From assembly GCA_002286855.1 (NCBI GenBank), contig NRSV01000040.1, positions 64,071 to 128,070 on the forward strand: 64,000 nt of DNA. The letters run 5' to 3'. Under the pieces are notes generated by a model. The model saw only the letters and a program-made list of their open reading frames with translations. It was not told the origin of the DNA and ran no database searches. The position numbers and the translations under genes are program-made. Source of the DNA: Bipolaris cookei (Eukaryota > Ascomycota > Dothideomycetes > Pleosporales > Pleosporaceae). Positions 32,391 to 43,530 of the stretch are shown here, piece by piece (the first letter of the stretch is position 1; every line of letters starts with the position of its first letter).

Positions 32391-33399
32391 ATGCGTCTCT
32401 CCGCCATAGCGACCGCAGTGCTCGCCGTCTCTCCAGCTGTAGTGTCGGCAGCCAAAGGCATCATGGGCTTCGCTCTTGGGACCAAGAGGCCCGATGGATC
32501 CTGCAAGACGCAACAAGACTACGCCGACGACTTTGACGCCATCAAAGTACAGTCAGACGCCACGATTGTGCGCAGCTACGCTGCATCTGACTGCGACATG
32601 GCTAAGAATGCTCTTCCAGCCGCAAGGGAAAAAGGCTTCAAGGTTATCTTGGGAATCTGGTACGTCCCCTCATTTTTTCCTCTCATTCTTCCATTCCTTC
32701 AAAGCCAGAACCCCATTTTATCCATCCCAAACCTAAGCAACCTCCAGGCCCGACCTCCCGACCTCCTTCCAGCGCGACCTCTCCGCCATCCTCTCCGTCA
32801 CCCCCACCTACTCCTCAACCATCTACGCGGTAACCATCGGCTCGGAAACCCTCTACCGCGGCAACTTCACCGGCGCTGAACTTGCCTCAAAGATCCAAGC
32901 CGTGCGTTCTGCTCTTCCTCCGGGCATAAAATGCGGCACTGCCGACTCGTGGAATAAATTCTACGACGGCGCCGCCAACGACGTCATCCCCGTCGCTGAT
33001 ATACTGCTAATAAACGCGTTTGCATTCTGGCAGGGCGCCGCTGCCGGCAGAAACGCTACGAGGGTGTACTTTGATGATATATACCGCGCTTTATCCCACA
33101 TCGAGACTGTCGCTGGTGGCAAAGATAAAATGCCTGAAATATGGAATGGCGAGACGGGGTGGCCGACGGCCCAGGGGACGGATTATGGGGATGCGAAGGG
33201 GGGACTGGAGAATGCGGAGCAGTTTTTCAGGGGAGCGTTTTGTGCCATGTTGAGGTGGGGGGTTAACGCATTTTATTTTGAGGCGATAGATGAGCCGTGG
33301 AAGCCGGTTAGTGTGGGGGATAATGGGAAGGCTGCGGATGAGACGAGGTGGGGGGCGATGACGGCGGGGAGGAGGGCGAAGTTTGGGTTGAGGTGTTAG
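32391..33399 (+). CDS. Secreted glucan beta-1,3-glucosidase, GH17
   Basis: Two exons (32391-32659, 32748-33399) encode 306 aa. A signal peptide (MRLSAIATAVLAVSPAVVSA) is followed directly by the GH17 barrel start GIMGFALG. The proton-donor region is VTIGSETLYRG, where the usual Asn before the Glu is replaced by Ser. The nucleophile Glu is in WNGETGWPT. Other family signs are ILLINAFAFWQG and FYFEAIDEPWK. Relatives (BGL2/SCW-type) remodel cell-wall beta-1,3-glucan. There is no Ser/Thr stalk or GPI signal, so it should be a soluble wall protein. The in-frame sequence upstream of 32391 has no ATG and is untranslated. Confidence 0.92.
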
Positions 33400-33808
33400 G
33401 CGGAGGAGTGTATCTGAGGGAGGGGAAGGGAGAGGGGGAGGGGGGAGTTGAGGGTGGGGTGTTGTTTGTTTGATAGGGAAGTAGGATAAGAGAGTTCGTA
33501 TTTGGACAATTGGGAGGCAAAGAATATATGTATTGGACTCGATTTGCTCTTTTTGCATATGACTTGTTTCATACGCGATATGCTTCTGGTGACTTGATTG
33601 TATTGTTGCTCAGATGGGCTCCACTACGAAGAGTGTTTCGTATATCAAACGCTTACTCCATCTCGTCTTTACGCTCATGTGAAAAGACAACCCCCCCTTT
33701 CGTTTCCCCAAGAAAGCATAGGGAAGCACTGGAAAAAAAAGATTGCCAATCAAACCGTTCATCCCATAATATCACATCTAATCGTAAAAAGAAGAAGGAA
33801 AACACCCA
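33400..33808. other. Convergent intergenic region
   Basis: 409 bases between the stops of the GH17 gene and the arrestin-like gene, shared 3' flanks. G-rich near 33400-33470. No gene. Confidence 0.5.
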
Positions 33809-35170
33809 TCACGCAACCCTCTCAAACCCCATGTGCTCCACCTCCAACCCCGGCGTACTCGCCACAGTACTCGCCCCTGACCCCCTCGAAAACAAACTCG
33901 AACTACTCGACTCTACCCTCGACAAAAATGACTCCCCACTCGACGGCGTATGAGACAACGTGTTACAAATCTCTTCATAATCCGGGGCAAACTCTCTCTC
34001 TGGTTCCCTCGGACTATATACCGGCAGCGGCTCTACATCCTCCTCCTCATCGGAGTGTGTCAAAGCCGACGCATCACGGCGTACACGCGGTAGAATCTCC
34101 AGCGGCGTCGTAGATCTTACCACGAATTCCTGGTCGTTATATTGTATACCGACCGTAACACCAAGCGTGTACCGCCGCGTAACTGTATACGTCTTAAACG
34201 ACGGAATGCACTCTGCATCATCCAGGAGCCGAAATGAATTCGACGTCAACGCCACTGTTTTATTGAAAGTAATCTGTTTCTGCATGTCGGACCGTGAGAT
34301 GCAGGTTACGTGTTTTGCGACGCTATCTTCAGGGTAGGAAACCGAGTTTCCGCACATGGTGGTTGAGTAGGTGGATATGATGACGGAGAGGGTGGAGATG
34401 GTGCAGTGGCGCTCGGCGTGGTTGGCGGGGTCGCGGGCGTTGAGGAGGTTGATGGAGAGGGGGATGTGGCCGCCTGGGCTGACGCAGATGGGGTGGTAGA
34501 GCGTGGGGACAATGCGGGGGGTCGAGTTCATGGAGACGCCTGAGAAGACTTTTTTTACCCGGGACTCGTCTTTCTCTCGAGTAGGCTTCCAGGATTGGCC
34601 GTAGAGGACGGCGGAGGTAGAGCGAGAGCGGGAGACTGAGTGTGCTGGTGGTTTGGGATGGTAGCGGAGTGTTTGCTTGCATCTCTTTGTTTCTGTGGTG
34701 CCGGATAGGATGAGTCTTGCCTGGACAAAGTAGGATATTTGTGCTGTACCGTCTGGAACGTCTGTTTTTAGTTGGAATGTCGGCGGGAGTGAATGTGGTT
34801 CCCAGAGGTAGTTGTCACCATGTGTCGAGCGTTTGTACTGAGGTTCGGTAGATGCTGGGAAGATGAATTCAAAATTCCAGGAACATTTCTTCGGTCCAAG
34901 TATGCAATGAGAAAGCAGATGTTTTTCTCTGTTGAACAGTCGTATCTTTTCTTCGTAGGTTTGTCTTAACGGAGTAGCATCGTTGTTGCCATGTGTATGC
35001 AGTGGCCTAGTGGTCTTGGTAATACAACTCCCGGCGAAGACCAACTTCAGTGATTCAATCTCCTTTTGCTCTTCTACTGCCAACCAGACCTGGCCCTTGA
35101 CCTTTTCTCCTGCTTGGTATATCTTGTTGTTGTCGCCATCTACTGTAACTCTTAGTGCCGGAGCCATCAT
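33809..35170 (-). CDS. Arrestin-like protein (arrestin N-terminal domain)
   Basis: A single-exon gene of 453 aa starting MMAPALRVTVDGDNN; the second Met is equally possible. The N-terminal half is an arrestin beta-sandwich (NKIYQAGEKVKGQVWLAVEE; SLKLVFAGSCITKTT; CSWNFEFIFPAS; YFVQARLILSG). The second half contains PICVSPGGHIPLSINLLN and a late strand YTLGVTVGIQYNDQEFVV. The tail is Ser-rich and acidic and has EPLPVYSP, a possible PY-type ligand for Rsp5-class ubiquitin ligases. Fungal alpha-arrestins adapt such ligases to membrane transporters for endocytosis or act in pH signalling. The exact cargo is unknown. It is divergent from the HEM25 gene over a 1.3 kb gap. Confidence 0.85.
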   Translation of the reverse strand: MMAPALRVTVDGDNNKIYQAGEKVKGQVWLAVEEQKEIESLKLVFAGSCITKTTRPLHTHGNNDATPLRQTYEEKIRLFNREKHLLSHCILGPKKCSWNFEFIFPASTEPQYKRSTHGDNYLWEPHSLPPTFQLKTDVPDGTAQISYFVQARLILSGTTETKRCKQTLRYHPKPPAHSVSRSRSTSAVLYGQSWKPTREKDESRVKKVFSGVSMNSTPRIVPTLYHPICVSPGGHIPLSINLLNARDPANHAERHCTISTLSVIISTYSTTMCGNSVSYPEDSVAKHVTCISRSDMQKQITFNKTVALTSNSFRLLDDAECIPSFKTYTVTRRYTLGVTVGIQYNDQEFVVRSTTPLEILPRVRRDASALTHSDEEEDVEPLPVYSPREPEREFAPDYEEICNTLSHTPSSGESFLSRVESSSSSLFSRGSGASTVASTPGLEVEHMGFERVA

Positions 35171-36490
35171 GTTTGCTGTAGAGGTATAATGAGATCAGCA
35201 ATGCAGGGACCTTTGGGGCTTAAGAGAAAAAGAGCGGGTATAAACGATTGGCTTCAGGCCCGGCCACGCGGCTATCAGTGTAGCTGGTACGAGGAGAATG
35301 TTTGCCGGGGGTGGGAGGCGTGCCAAGTGCGGGACGTTCTGGGCATGCAGCTGCAGCTGAAAGATGATAATGGAAGGTCATAGGACGCTTTCTTGGAAAC
35401 GGAGGCTGAGTACAGGCTGTTATTGGAACTACATATTGTTTATCTTTTACTTTGGGCCTCCCGAAATGCTTGGCAGGTTGTTCCGCTGACCGGGAGACAC
35501 CATGGAGTAGTTGGGATCAAGACAGGTACTTGGGCACACATGCTGTTTGGTATTGTGTTGTTTGGCATGGGATGCTGGCAGTGATTAGGACTATAGTATA
35601 GCGACCATCTTGTTTCATGCGACGGCTGCTCGCACCGACCAAGTGCGACCCAACATACTCCGCAAGGATTCCAGAGACATACCAGCCGCAGCAGAGTTCC
35701 GATCCTATTGATTCCGCAGAGGAGTTGGAGGCGGGAGAGAGCCAAGAAAGCGTAGTGGTCTTGGCTGGCAGTCTGGATCAGCCACGCTGATACCCCGGAT
35801 TCACCCCGCTAGCCTCGTCCTGCTAAACCGACAACACGGGCTCTGGAGCTTAGGTGAGCCTAGGTGAGCCCATATAGGATCCGCTGCCCTGGAGCTGGAC
35901 AAGCAAGGACCCTGCTTTGATTGCCTGGTGGAGCAGCACAATAAAAGATATCGACAATGTTTGAGGACAACAAGGGCGGTGAGAGCAGAAGCCAGGGTGA
36001 GTCATCTGTATCCCGCCCCGGCGTCGTGGCGTGGGCACGAAGAGCCCTTGGCTTGCGCCCAAGGCCCTGACGGCGGACCGACTTGCCAGGAAAGAATCGG
36101 GGAGGTGGAAGGGCTTGTATAACAGGCGGCTTACACATCCGATTCGCCTGCCCACATGGCGCTGTAGCGAGCATCCAACCCGTGGACACAGAGTATAGTA
36201 TTTACCTCGAGCTGTGTAGGTAGTTTGAATCAAGATTTGGGTCCCGAGTGCTAATCACATGCGATATGCTGGGCATTCCCAAGGCGGCACGGGAACGTGG
36301 GCCTGTGGTTCGGCGTACCGACCCGCCGGCGCTCGGAACTTGTCGAAACGTCATGCACTTTTTTCGCGGCACCCGTTGGACTGCCCCCATTCCAGTCTGT
36401 CTGTCTCTAATACCCACAGTTGTTGCTATCATGTGTAGTGCAGCCCATTCACTCTCAACATAGCACATTTGAACAATTGACGGCGCGGCA
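35171..36490. other. Divergent intergenic region, arrestin-like / HEM25
   Basis: 1.3 kb without a supported gene. Contains a tandem TAGGTGAGCC TAGGTGAGCC at 35851-35870. Several short frames on both strands overlap one another and have no recognisable domain. Confidence 0.45.
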
Positions 36491-37553
36491 ATGTCAGATG
36501 GCGGAAAGCGCCCGTCTTCTTACTGTAAGTGTGGACAGAGCAAAGCAGAGCAGAACACAGCACAGCAAAAGCGGAGAGCATGGCATTGATGCATGGCGGC
36601 ATGACCCGAGTGGCTGACACACGGGCTCAGTCCATTTCTTTGCTGGCTTGAACTCAGGCATCCTATCTGCAGTTCTCCTCCAACCTGCCGACCTCCTCAA
36701 GACACGCGTTCAACAGTCTCGCGCAAGCACTCTTCTTGGAACCATCCAGTCCATCGCAAGCGGACCGAACCCCATCCGGCAGTTTTGGAGGGGCACACTG
36801 CCAAGTACATTACGCACAGGCTTTGGCTCTGCCATCTACTTCTCCAGTCTCAATGCGCTGCGGCATAGAGCCAGTCTGGTTGCGGCAGCGAGGACGGATG
36901 TGTCGCTGAGGGGAGGCGAGCATTCGAGCTCGCTGCCAAAGTTGAGCAACACGGCCAACCTCGCTACAGGAGCATTTGCACGCACATGGGCCGGCTTTGT
37001 CATGATGCCAATCACGGTCCTCAAAGTGCGCTATGAGAGCAATCTGTACGCATACAATTCAATGTTTTCCGCTTCGAGGGACATTTTCCGCTTCGAGGGA
37101 CTTAAGGGCTTCTTTGCTGGGTTTGGTGCAACTGCGGTCCGCGACGCGCCATATGCAGGGCTTTATGTTTTGTTTTACGAGCAGTCGAAGCGAAGACTGT
37201 CGAGTTTGGCAAGCAAAATCGAAGAGACGTCGGGCGCAGCGACCAAGCTCTCGTCGAGCACGTCGGCCGGCATCAACTTTGTCTCGGGCGTAGCGGCAGC
37301 TGGCCTGGGGACGACGGTGACGAATCCGTTTGATGCCATCAAGACTCGCATCCAACTCATGCCGGCCCAATACGGAAACACGATACAAGCAGGTAAGAAG
37401 ATGCTTGCCGAAGAAGGGGTGCGAAGCTTGTTCGACGGGCTGGGCATTAGGATTGCCAGGAAAGCAATGAGCAGTGCGCTCGCGTGGACCGTTTACGAAG
37501 AGCTGATTCGACGCGCGGCGAACCTCAAGGAGGTGATCGAGGATAAGGTCTAA
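36491..37553 (+). CDS. HEM25: Mitochondrial glycine carrier (SLC25A38 homologue)
   Basis: Two exons (36491-36524, 36631-37553) encode 318 aa. Splicing joins MSDGGKRPSSY to FHFFAGLNSGILSAVLLQPADLLKTRVQQ, the diagnostic start of Hem25/SLC25A38. The three carrier signatures are PADLLKTR, PITVLKVR and PFDAIKTR. Each sits in one of three repeats of two helices; FAGFGATAVRDAPYAGLYVLFYE is also typical. The protein imports glycine across the inner mitochondrial membrane for the first step of heme synthesis. The length is normal. An 18-base direct repeat (TTTTCCGCTTCGAGGGAC) at about 37065-37101 codes in two different frames and does not alter the fold length. Confidence 0.94.
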
Positions 37554-38565
37554 TGGCACACACACACACACTGTATTATACATATGCAAGTGCATGGGCG
37601 GCGGCGTTGATGGCCCTGGCTAGATATCTCTTCGCTCTACTCGAATATCAGGACAAAATGCATAATTTCCCGATCGCGTGTAGCAGGTGCATGAATTTGG
37701 CGTTCCTGAGACTGCTATCTTTGGGCGCAATCCCTAGGATTGTCTATCTTTGGTTGGGGGCCAGGAATAGCCAATGTCGCTGGCGCCACACACTTGAGAG
37801 CTTACTTTGCACGTGAGCGGTGTGTTTCGCGGAGCGCTTGTAAGCTAGACATGTGCCATGAAGCGTGTATCTCGAGAGTATTGTACACAGCGAACAGCAC
37901 ACGGCAAGTGACATGTGATTAATGGTAGTGCGAGCTTCAGTGTGGTAGAGCTGAGGCTGACAGCACACCTAGCGGGCACGTGACGGGAATTCCGCCCCCC
38001 GCGACTGCAAGAGGAAAGAGGGGTGTCAAGCGTGCTTTCCTAGAGGCACCAAACTAGACGTCGCCCCACCATACCACGGCCTCTTTCACACAGCACTGCA
38101 CGATATAGACTTGGCCCATATCATACAACACGCCATCGCAGTATCAAAGAGGATACATACTGTAATTTCGGCATGCTTACCGCCACCGATCTGGCCGCAG
38201 ACAGCTGGCCAAGGGCCACGGGCTAGTCGGTGTTCAGCAGACCAGCGCCTATAGTCCTCCCGGCCTCAGCCCTGGCGGCAGCTGCCTGATGACTAGCTGC
38301 ATCGCGGGAGCATTTCAGCCCCCAAAATTGTGACATGAGCGCGCCCTCGTCTCCTCTCAAAATCCTACCCGCCGCACTTTCAAGCTGATTTCTTTCTGCT
38401 GCCTACTTGCGTCACCTCGCTTGCTGCTCACGCCGCACCCGAGACAAAGACACAAAAGGCCTCTGCACTGATTCCGGCCCTCCTTGACCATTGTACCTTT
38501 TACACCCCAGCACTGAACACCTTTTACCCGTTTTTACCACATTCCCTTTGCCTCCCATACCCATC
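37554..38565. other. Intergenic region HEM25 to coiled-coil gene
   Basis: 1.0 kb. Starts with a short (CA)n in the HEM25 3' flank and ends in the C-rich leader of the next gene. Nothing else was recognised. Confidence 0.45.
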
Positions 38566-40955
38566 ATGGTGCACCCAGATGCGTGGGATGACCACTACGA
38601 AGACGACGAGTGGTACAGCAGGAAAGATCGTGTCACAGCCAGCACCCGCCATGTCCGTGGCTCATCCCCTCTGCCACCACCAAAAGCTCGAGACGACGCT
38701 ATTCTTCGTCCCGAACATGCTCGTCGTACCAGTGAGTTCCTGGCTCCAGAAGTACACTACACTACCTCTCTCCACCGTACTCGCTCCCAAGGTCACGCGC
38801 CAGTTCCCAACGTGACCATTTACAACACCACTCGCATGGACAATGAGAGTAGCCCTCAATTACGTGCCGAGCAAAAGAGCCGCGACTCCAGCCCCCGCGG
38901 TCGGCTAGAGGTGAAGCGCAACATGCCTGGTGCCTTTGAGCTCGAAGAGGAAATCACTGCACTGAGGGCAGACTTGAGAAAGGAGCAGCGTTCTCGCTCG
39001 CGACACGAGTACCATGAACATCGCACGCCTGAACCTGATTACACCGACAAGATCAAATTGACCATTGCTGAGCAACGGCTCAAAGACCTCGAGTTGGAGC
39101 GGGAAAGGGAGCGCCTAGAGAGATACCACGAGCGCCGCCCTTCGCCAGAGCATGACTATACCGACAAAATCAAACTTACCATGGCTGAACAGCGTCTCAA
39201 GGATCTCGAGAATGAGCGTGAAAGAGAGCGATACGAAACTGAGCGAGAGCGCGACCGACTGGAACGAGAGCGAGAGCGAGACCAGCTCGAGCGATACAAT
39301 CAGTATTACCAGCGCCACCGTTCACCTGATCTCAGCGCCGAAGACAAGGTGAAGCTGGCACTCTCTCAGCAGCGACTGAGAGACGCTGAGGAAAAGCTCG
39401 AGCGTGAACGACAAGAGGATGAGATGAAGAACCGCGAAGAGCTCATGAGGCGCCGAATGGAGCTTGAGTACATTACCGACAGAAGGGAGCGCGAGCGTGA
39501 GGAAGACAATCTCCGAAGGATGGAACAGAACATGCGCCGCGAGTGGGATCTCAAACGAGAACGCGAAGATCGCGAACGCGAGCGACACGAGGTTGAAGAA
39601 GAGAGGAAACGTGCTGCCATCATTGCTGAGAACCGAGCAAAGATGTCTCGCGAGCAGCGAGAAGCGGCCGAGCAGCGTGACAAGATCCTCGCCAATCTCG
39701 AGAAAGAGAAGCGAGAGCAAGAAGAAGAGCGCAAGCATATCCTTGCAGAGACTCGCCTGAGGCAAGCACAGGAGCAACGTGAGGCAGAGGAGCAGCGTGA
39801 CAAGATCCTGGCTGACATGGAGAGACGAAAGAGACAGGAGGACGAAGAGCGCAGGCACATACTCGCAGAGAGCCGACTCAAGCAAGCCAAGGAGGAGCGT
39901 GAGGCAGAAGAACAGCGCGAAAAGATTCTAGCCGACTTGGAGAAAAAAAAGAAAAAGGAGGAGGCAGAGCGCCAGCGCATCATTGCTGAGAACACAGCCA
40001 AGATGGAGAAAGAGGCGCGGGAGCGCGAGCTTCAGGAGAAGGCAAAGGAGGAAGAGCGTAAGCGCATCATTGCCGAGAATGAGGCCAAACTGGCCAAGCA
40101 GGCAAAGGAAGCAGAAGAAGCGCAGCGACGTGCTGTTGAGGACTACGAGAGAAAGAAGGCCAAAGCCGAAGCTGAAGCCCAGGCCGAGCGTGACCGCATC
40201 ATCTACGAGTATGAACGCAAGAAGATTCTCGACGCCGAGAAGGAGAAGAAGGCGAGAGAAGAGATGATCCTAAAGCTCAAGATGGAGGAGGAAGAAAAGA
40301 AGAGAAAGGACAAGGAAGAGTATGATGCCTTTATGCGCAAAGAGAAGGAGAGGCAAGAGGAAGAGAAGAAGAAGAAGGAAGAGCAAGAGAAAGAGCTTGA
40401 AGAGGCAATGCGCAAAAGGCTTTCCCAGTTTGGCTTTCAGGACAACCAGATCCAAGTCCTCGTGAATCCCGAGAAGCAACGCGAATTGCAACAAGGCATG
40501 CTACCAAACAACTCCATTCCCCAGATCGCACACCCGCCTCATCACCACCACCACCAACACCATGCCATTGCACCTACGCCAACCTACGCCAAGGTCCACG
40601 TCAGCCATCTTGACGTCGAGACCCTCCACTACTATGACATTCCCTATGAATACGACGTTGTAAGTTTAATACGTCTTTGATAGATGACCTAGTATTAACA
40701 AATAAGCAGAACCCAGAGTACATTATTGTCCTTCGCGAGATGTCGCAACGCGAGACGGATATCCTCTTCGAACACACACGCCGTCTTCGCTCGAGCCACG
40801 GCAGTAAGCTTTTCATCGAAGCCGAAGGTCGCGACAGTAGGGGCAAGAAGGAGTACGCCTTTGTGCGTAGGAAGTCTCGATCCCGCTCCAGGAGTGCTGT
40901 TGGTGTATCTTCTGGTCGAACCAATGTGAGCTTGGGAGATATGATTTGGCGATAG
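38566..40955 (+). CDS. Long charged coiled-coil protein with conserved C-terminal domain
   Basis: Two exons (38566-40659, 40710-40955) encode 779 aa. Start MVHPDAWDDHYEDDEWYS was preferred over an in-frame Met 25 codons upstream because of its ATCATGG context and conserved-looking N-terminus. Residues of about 120-650 are Glu/Arg/Lys-rich coiled coil with internal repeats. There are three copies around RSPE-DYTDKIKLTMAEQRLKDLE, then three copies of a 39-40-residue unit (AEEQRDKILADLE...RHILAESRLKQAKEERE). A His-rich stretch follows. The C-terminal 100 residues (YYDIPYEYDV, then NPEYIIVLREMSQRETDIL, FEHTRRLR) look like a small conserved fungal domain; from memory it may be the one catalogued as DUF8035. 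The C-terminal RS-rich tail suggests RNA or nuclear association. Function unknown. Confidence 0.85.
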
Positions 40956-41461
40956 GCTGCTGTCGAACTGTTGCATTTATTCGTGTTGTTCTTCTTCACT
41001 TATGATATACCAGTTGCTTCTTTTTTCGATGCTTTCAGACGTTATCCTGTTCTTCTTGGCTTTTCTCCTCTGTTGTATGTATGTATGTACGTAGAGAGTG
41101 AATTGAAGCGATTTTGCGAACGTAACATATGCGCAACCTAGCTTCTGATACCTTGCATGCATGTATGCGAGTGTTTGCCTGAGATTCAGCTCATCACCAG
41201 GGCTTCACTACTGGTGTACCGTCTGGTTCTAACTGGTTTAAACCATAACGTGGAGTGAGGAGCATGGCACGTGGTATGTGGTTATCAGGCCTGTCGTAGG
41301 TAACATGTGACGACATGCGAGGGTGTGGGGCGATTTCGGTTCGCTCCAGCGAGCCTCGGCTTTTGATCATCAGAACACGACCACGGTTCGCCGCGACCCA
41401 GTTCCAAGTACCTTCCAACATTTGTTTTAGCCAGCGTTGATACCCCTTTTTCTTTCAAATC
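40956..41461. other. Intergenic region to PEX20
   Basis: 506 bases. Has ATGT/ATGC repeats near 41072-41165 (ATGTATGTATGTAC; GCATGCATGTATG). No gene. Confidence 0.5.
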
Positions 41462-43173
41462 ATGGCGGACGCGCTTTGCGGGCCCTCGAATGCCCTTCAG
41501 AATTTCCAAAAACACACGACCGTTGATCGGACGCTGCAGCAAGACCGACTGGTCGGCAGACAATTACCAGCGCAGGCATGTCATGTTTTGGGACGACTGG
41601 ACACAACGTGAGAGTCTAACAGCCATATAGGGGTTTAGGTCAGCACCAGGACCAAATGTAGGGGCATTAGATTCCGAGTTCGACGCCTTTCAGGCTGGCC
41701 GACCTGGTCCGCCGCAAGACTTCCAGCAGTTTGCTCCACGCTTCGCACAACCTCCGCAACTTGCGCAAGCGCCTCAAACACCCGATTGGGCTGCTGACTT
41801 TCAGCGTCTGAATGTTAGCGGTCCACCTCCACAAGCCTTCCAGCATCAAAGATTGCAGCCAGCAAGTGCGGCGTCAGCATGGCATCATGACTTCTTGAAG
41901 CAGCAGGCGCCGGTCGCGCAGGCTCCCGCGTTAGAGCAGAACACGTTTGGAGGTATGTCGGGGTACGGCATGGGTGGATTTGGAGGACAAGTGTACATGC
42001 AGACACCAAATTTCCAGAACGCGCAAATGTCCGACGTGGCACAGGGGAAGCAGCGGGTGCAAGACAACGTACCCGCTTTCGATGAGGCGGCCTTTGAACA
42101 GGCGTTTGCGCAGGCGCAACAAGATATGATGGAGATTGTCGAAGCAGAGCAGGCACATGCACAGCCAGCGCAAGAAGCACTGGACTTGGACCGGCCGGGT
42201 GAGATGGATCCTCTCCTTCAACGGATACGTGAAACGCGTCCAGGTTTGTAGTATCCGCCGCGCTCACTACAGTTGCTGATTGTGCCTCCCAGCTGTATAC
42301 TCTGCTATCCAAGTATGGAGCGAAACGGGCCTCGGAAGAACCTCTGAAGCAGTCGCATACCTCGAGAACATGAGCCAGATGGAGCGAAACGGGTCCCTAA
42401 TACAAGACGCAAACGAAGGAAGATGGATAGTTGATTCCCTGCAGAGAATTGTGAATTGTGATGCTCCTCAAGAAGTCAAAACCCGCGCCGAAAGCCTTAT
42501 CAAGGCAATCAATGAGCGCCTCATGTCGCAATACCCCCTCGGCACGCGCATACCCATGTCCGAAGAGCAAATCTGGAAAGACCTCGAGGCAGCAGGCTAC
42601 ATGCGGACACCGGAGCCACTGCAGCGCATGGAGCAACAGCCCGAAGAAGAAGAACAAAAGCAACAAGAACAGTCCAAACCAAACGACGACGACGAAATGG
42701 CAGCAACCGCAGGAAGACTCCTAGAACGCGTCGCAGACAACACGAGCGAAAAGTTCCAAAACTCCCAGTTCCTGGGCCTTATGCGCCGCCTGCGCAACCG
42801 GGAAGTCAGAGTTCAGGAAGACAAGATTGTCGAAGTCGAGCACCAAACGACTAGCAGTAACACTACTACTGTTCCCACCGCACAAACCAACACCACCACC
42901 CAGCAACAATCCCATCCTCCTTCCTCAACCCAAATCCCCGCCATCGATCCAAATATCCTCTCCCACGCAGCCACCGACTTCGAAACCCCAATCTACTCTG
43001 ACATCGGCCACAGCCACCAGCAACAGTATGCCTTCCCTTCTTCTTCTTCTTCTTCTTCTTCTTCTTCTTCTATCTCGTCATCCAGTGACACCAACTTAAC
43101 TGATGACGTCTCAGATCAATATAGATATTATAATATTAACGCCGCTTATCATCAGGCCTTTTACCACCGTTAG
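41462..43173 (+). CDS. PEX20: Peroxin 20, PTS2 import co-receptor
   Basis: Three exons (41462-41575, 41631-42243, 42293-43173) encode 535 aa. The N-terminus MADALCGPSNALQNFQKHTT holds the conserved cysteine (residue 6) that is mono-ubiquitinated during receptor recycling. Tryptophan-containing Pex14/Pex13-type motifs (PDWAADFQRL; SAWHHDFLKQQ) and the acidic AFEQAFAQAQQDM helix follow. The late FLGLMRRLRNREVRVQEDKIVEV block is the Pex7-binding signature. Intron 1 must use a GC donor (CAG|GCATGT) to give PAQGFRSAPGP; the later intron is GT-AG. The C-terminus is low complexity, with a Ser run. Pex20 works with Pex7 to bring PTS2 proteins into peroxisomes. The gene is convergent with TRAPPC11. 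Confidence 0.92.
43037..43074 (+). repeat. (TTC)n microsatellite coding poly-Ser in PEX20
   Basis: About eleven TTC/TCT units read as a serine run near the PEX20 C-terminus, a likely length-polymorphic site. Confidence 0.88.
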
Positions 43174-43530
43174 CAGCGATACCGCTGAGTCGAAGGAAGA
43201 GCGGAGGGAGGGGCTGGAGGATTGGGGGAATGATGCGGATTTATGGCGGTATTGGAGGAGTCCGGGACGGGATCCTGTGGGGCTGTTTAGAGGGAGGGGG
43301 AGGGGGGAGTAGATAATGGGTTTGATTGTTTCTTGTTTGCATCTATCGATTCGATCGGGCAAGGGTGATTTGATGGTGGAAATGTGGGAGAGGGAAGGGA
43401 CACGAGGGACATAGCTTGATGCATTTGTATACATGTGAATCATTACAATCTGTAGTTTACGAAGCAAATAAAACGGATACATTTCACACTCCAACGCATC
43501 CATCTCCTACCTCTACACTAAACCTTCCAA
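43174..43530. other. Convergent 3' region PEX20 / TRAPPC11
   Basis: 357 bases between two converging stop codons, containing only short frames. Presumed 3' untranslated sequence of both genes. Confidence 0.55.

Noticed and set aside
37065..37102. 18-base direct repeat inside HEM25, considered as a recent duplication
   Set aside because: The encoded segment aligns to the normal length of the carrier, and the two copies are read in different frames, so chance or codon-level convergence is more likely than an insertion.
39322..40001. Minus-strand Leu/Ser-rich frames opposite the coiled-coil gene
   Set aside because: They are antisense shadows of Glu/Arg/Lys codons in the repeated plus-strand gene.
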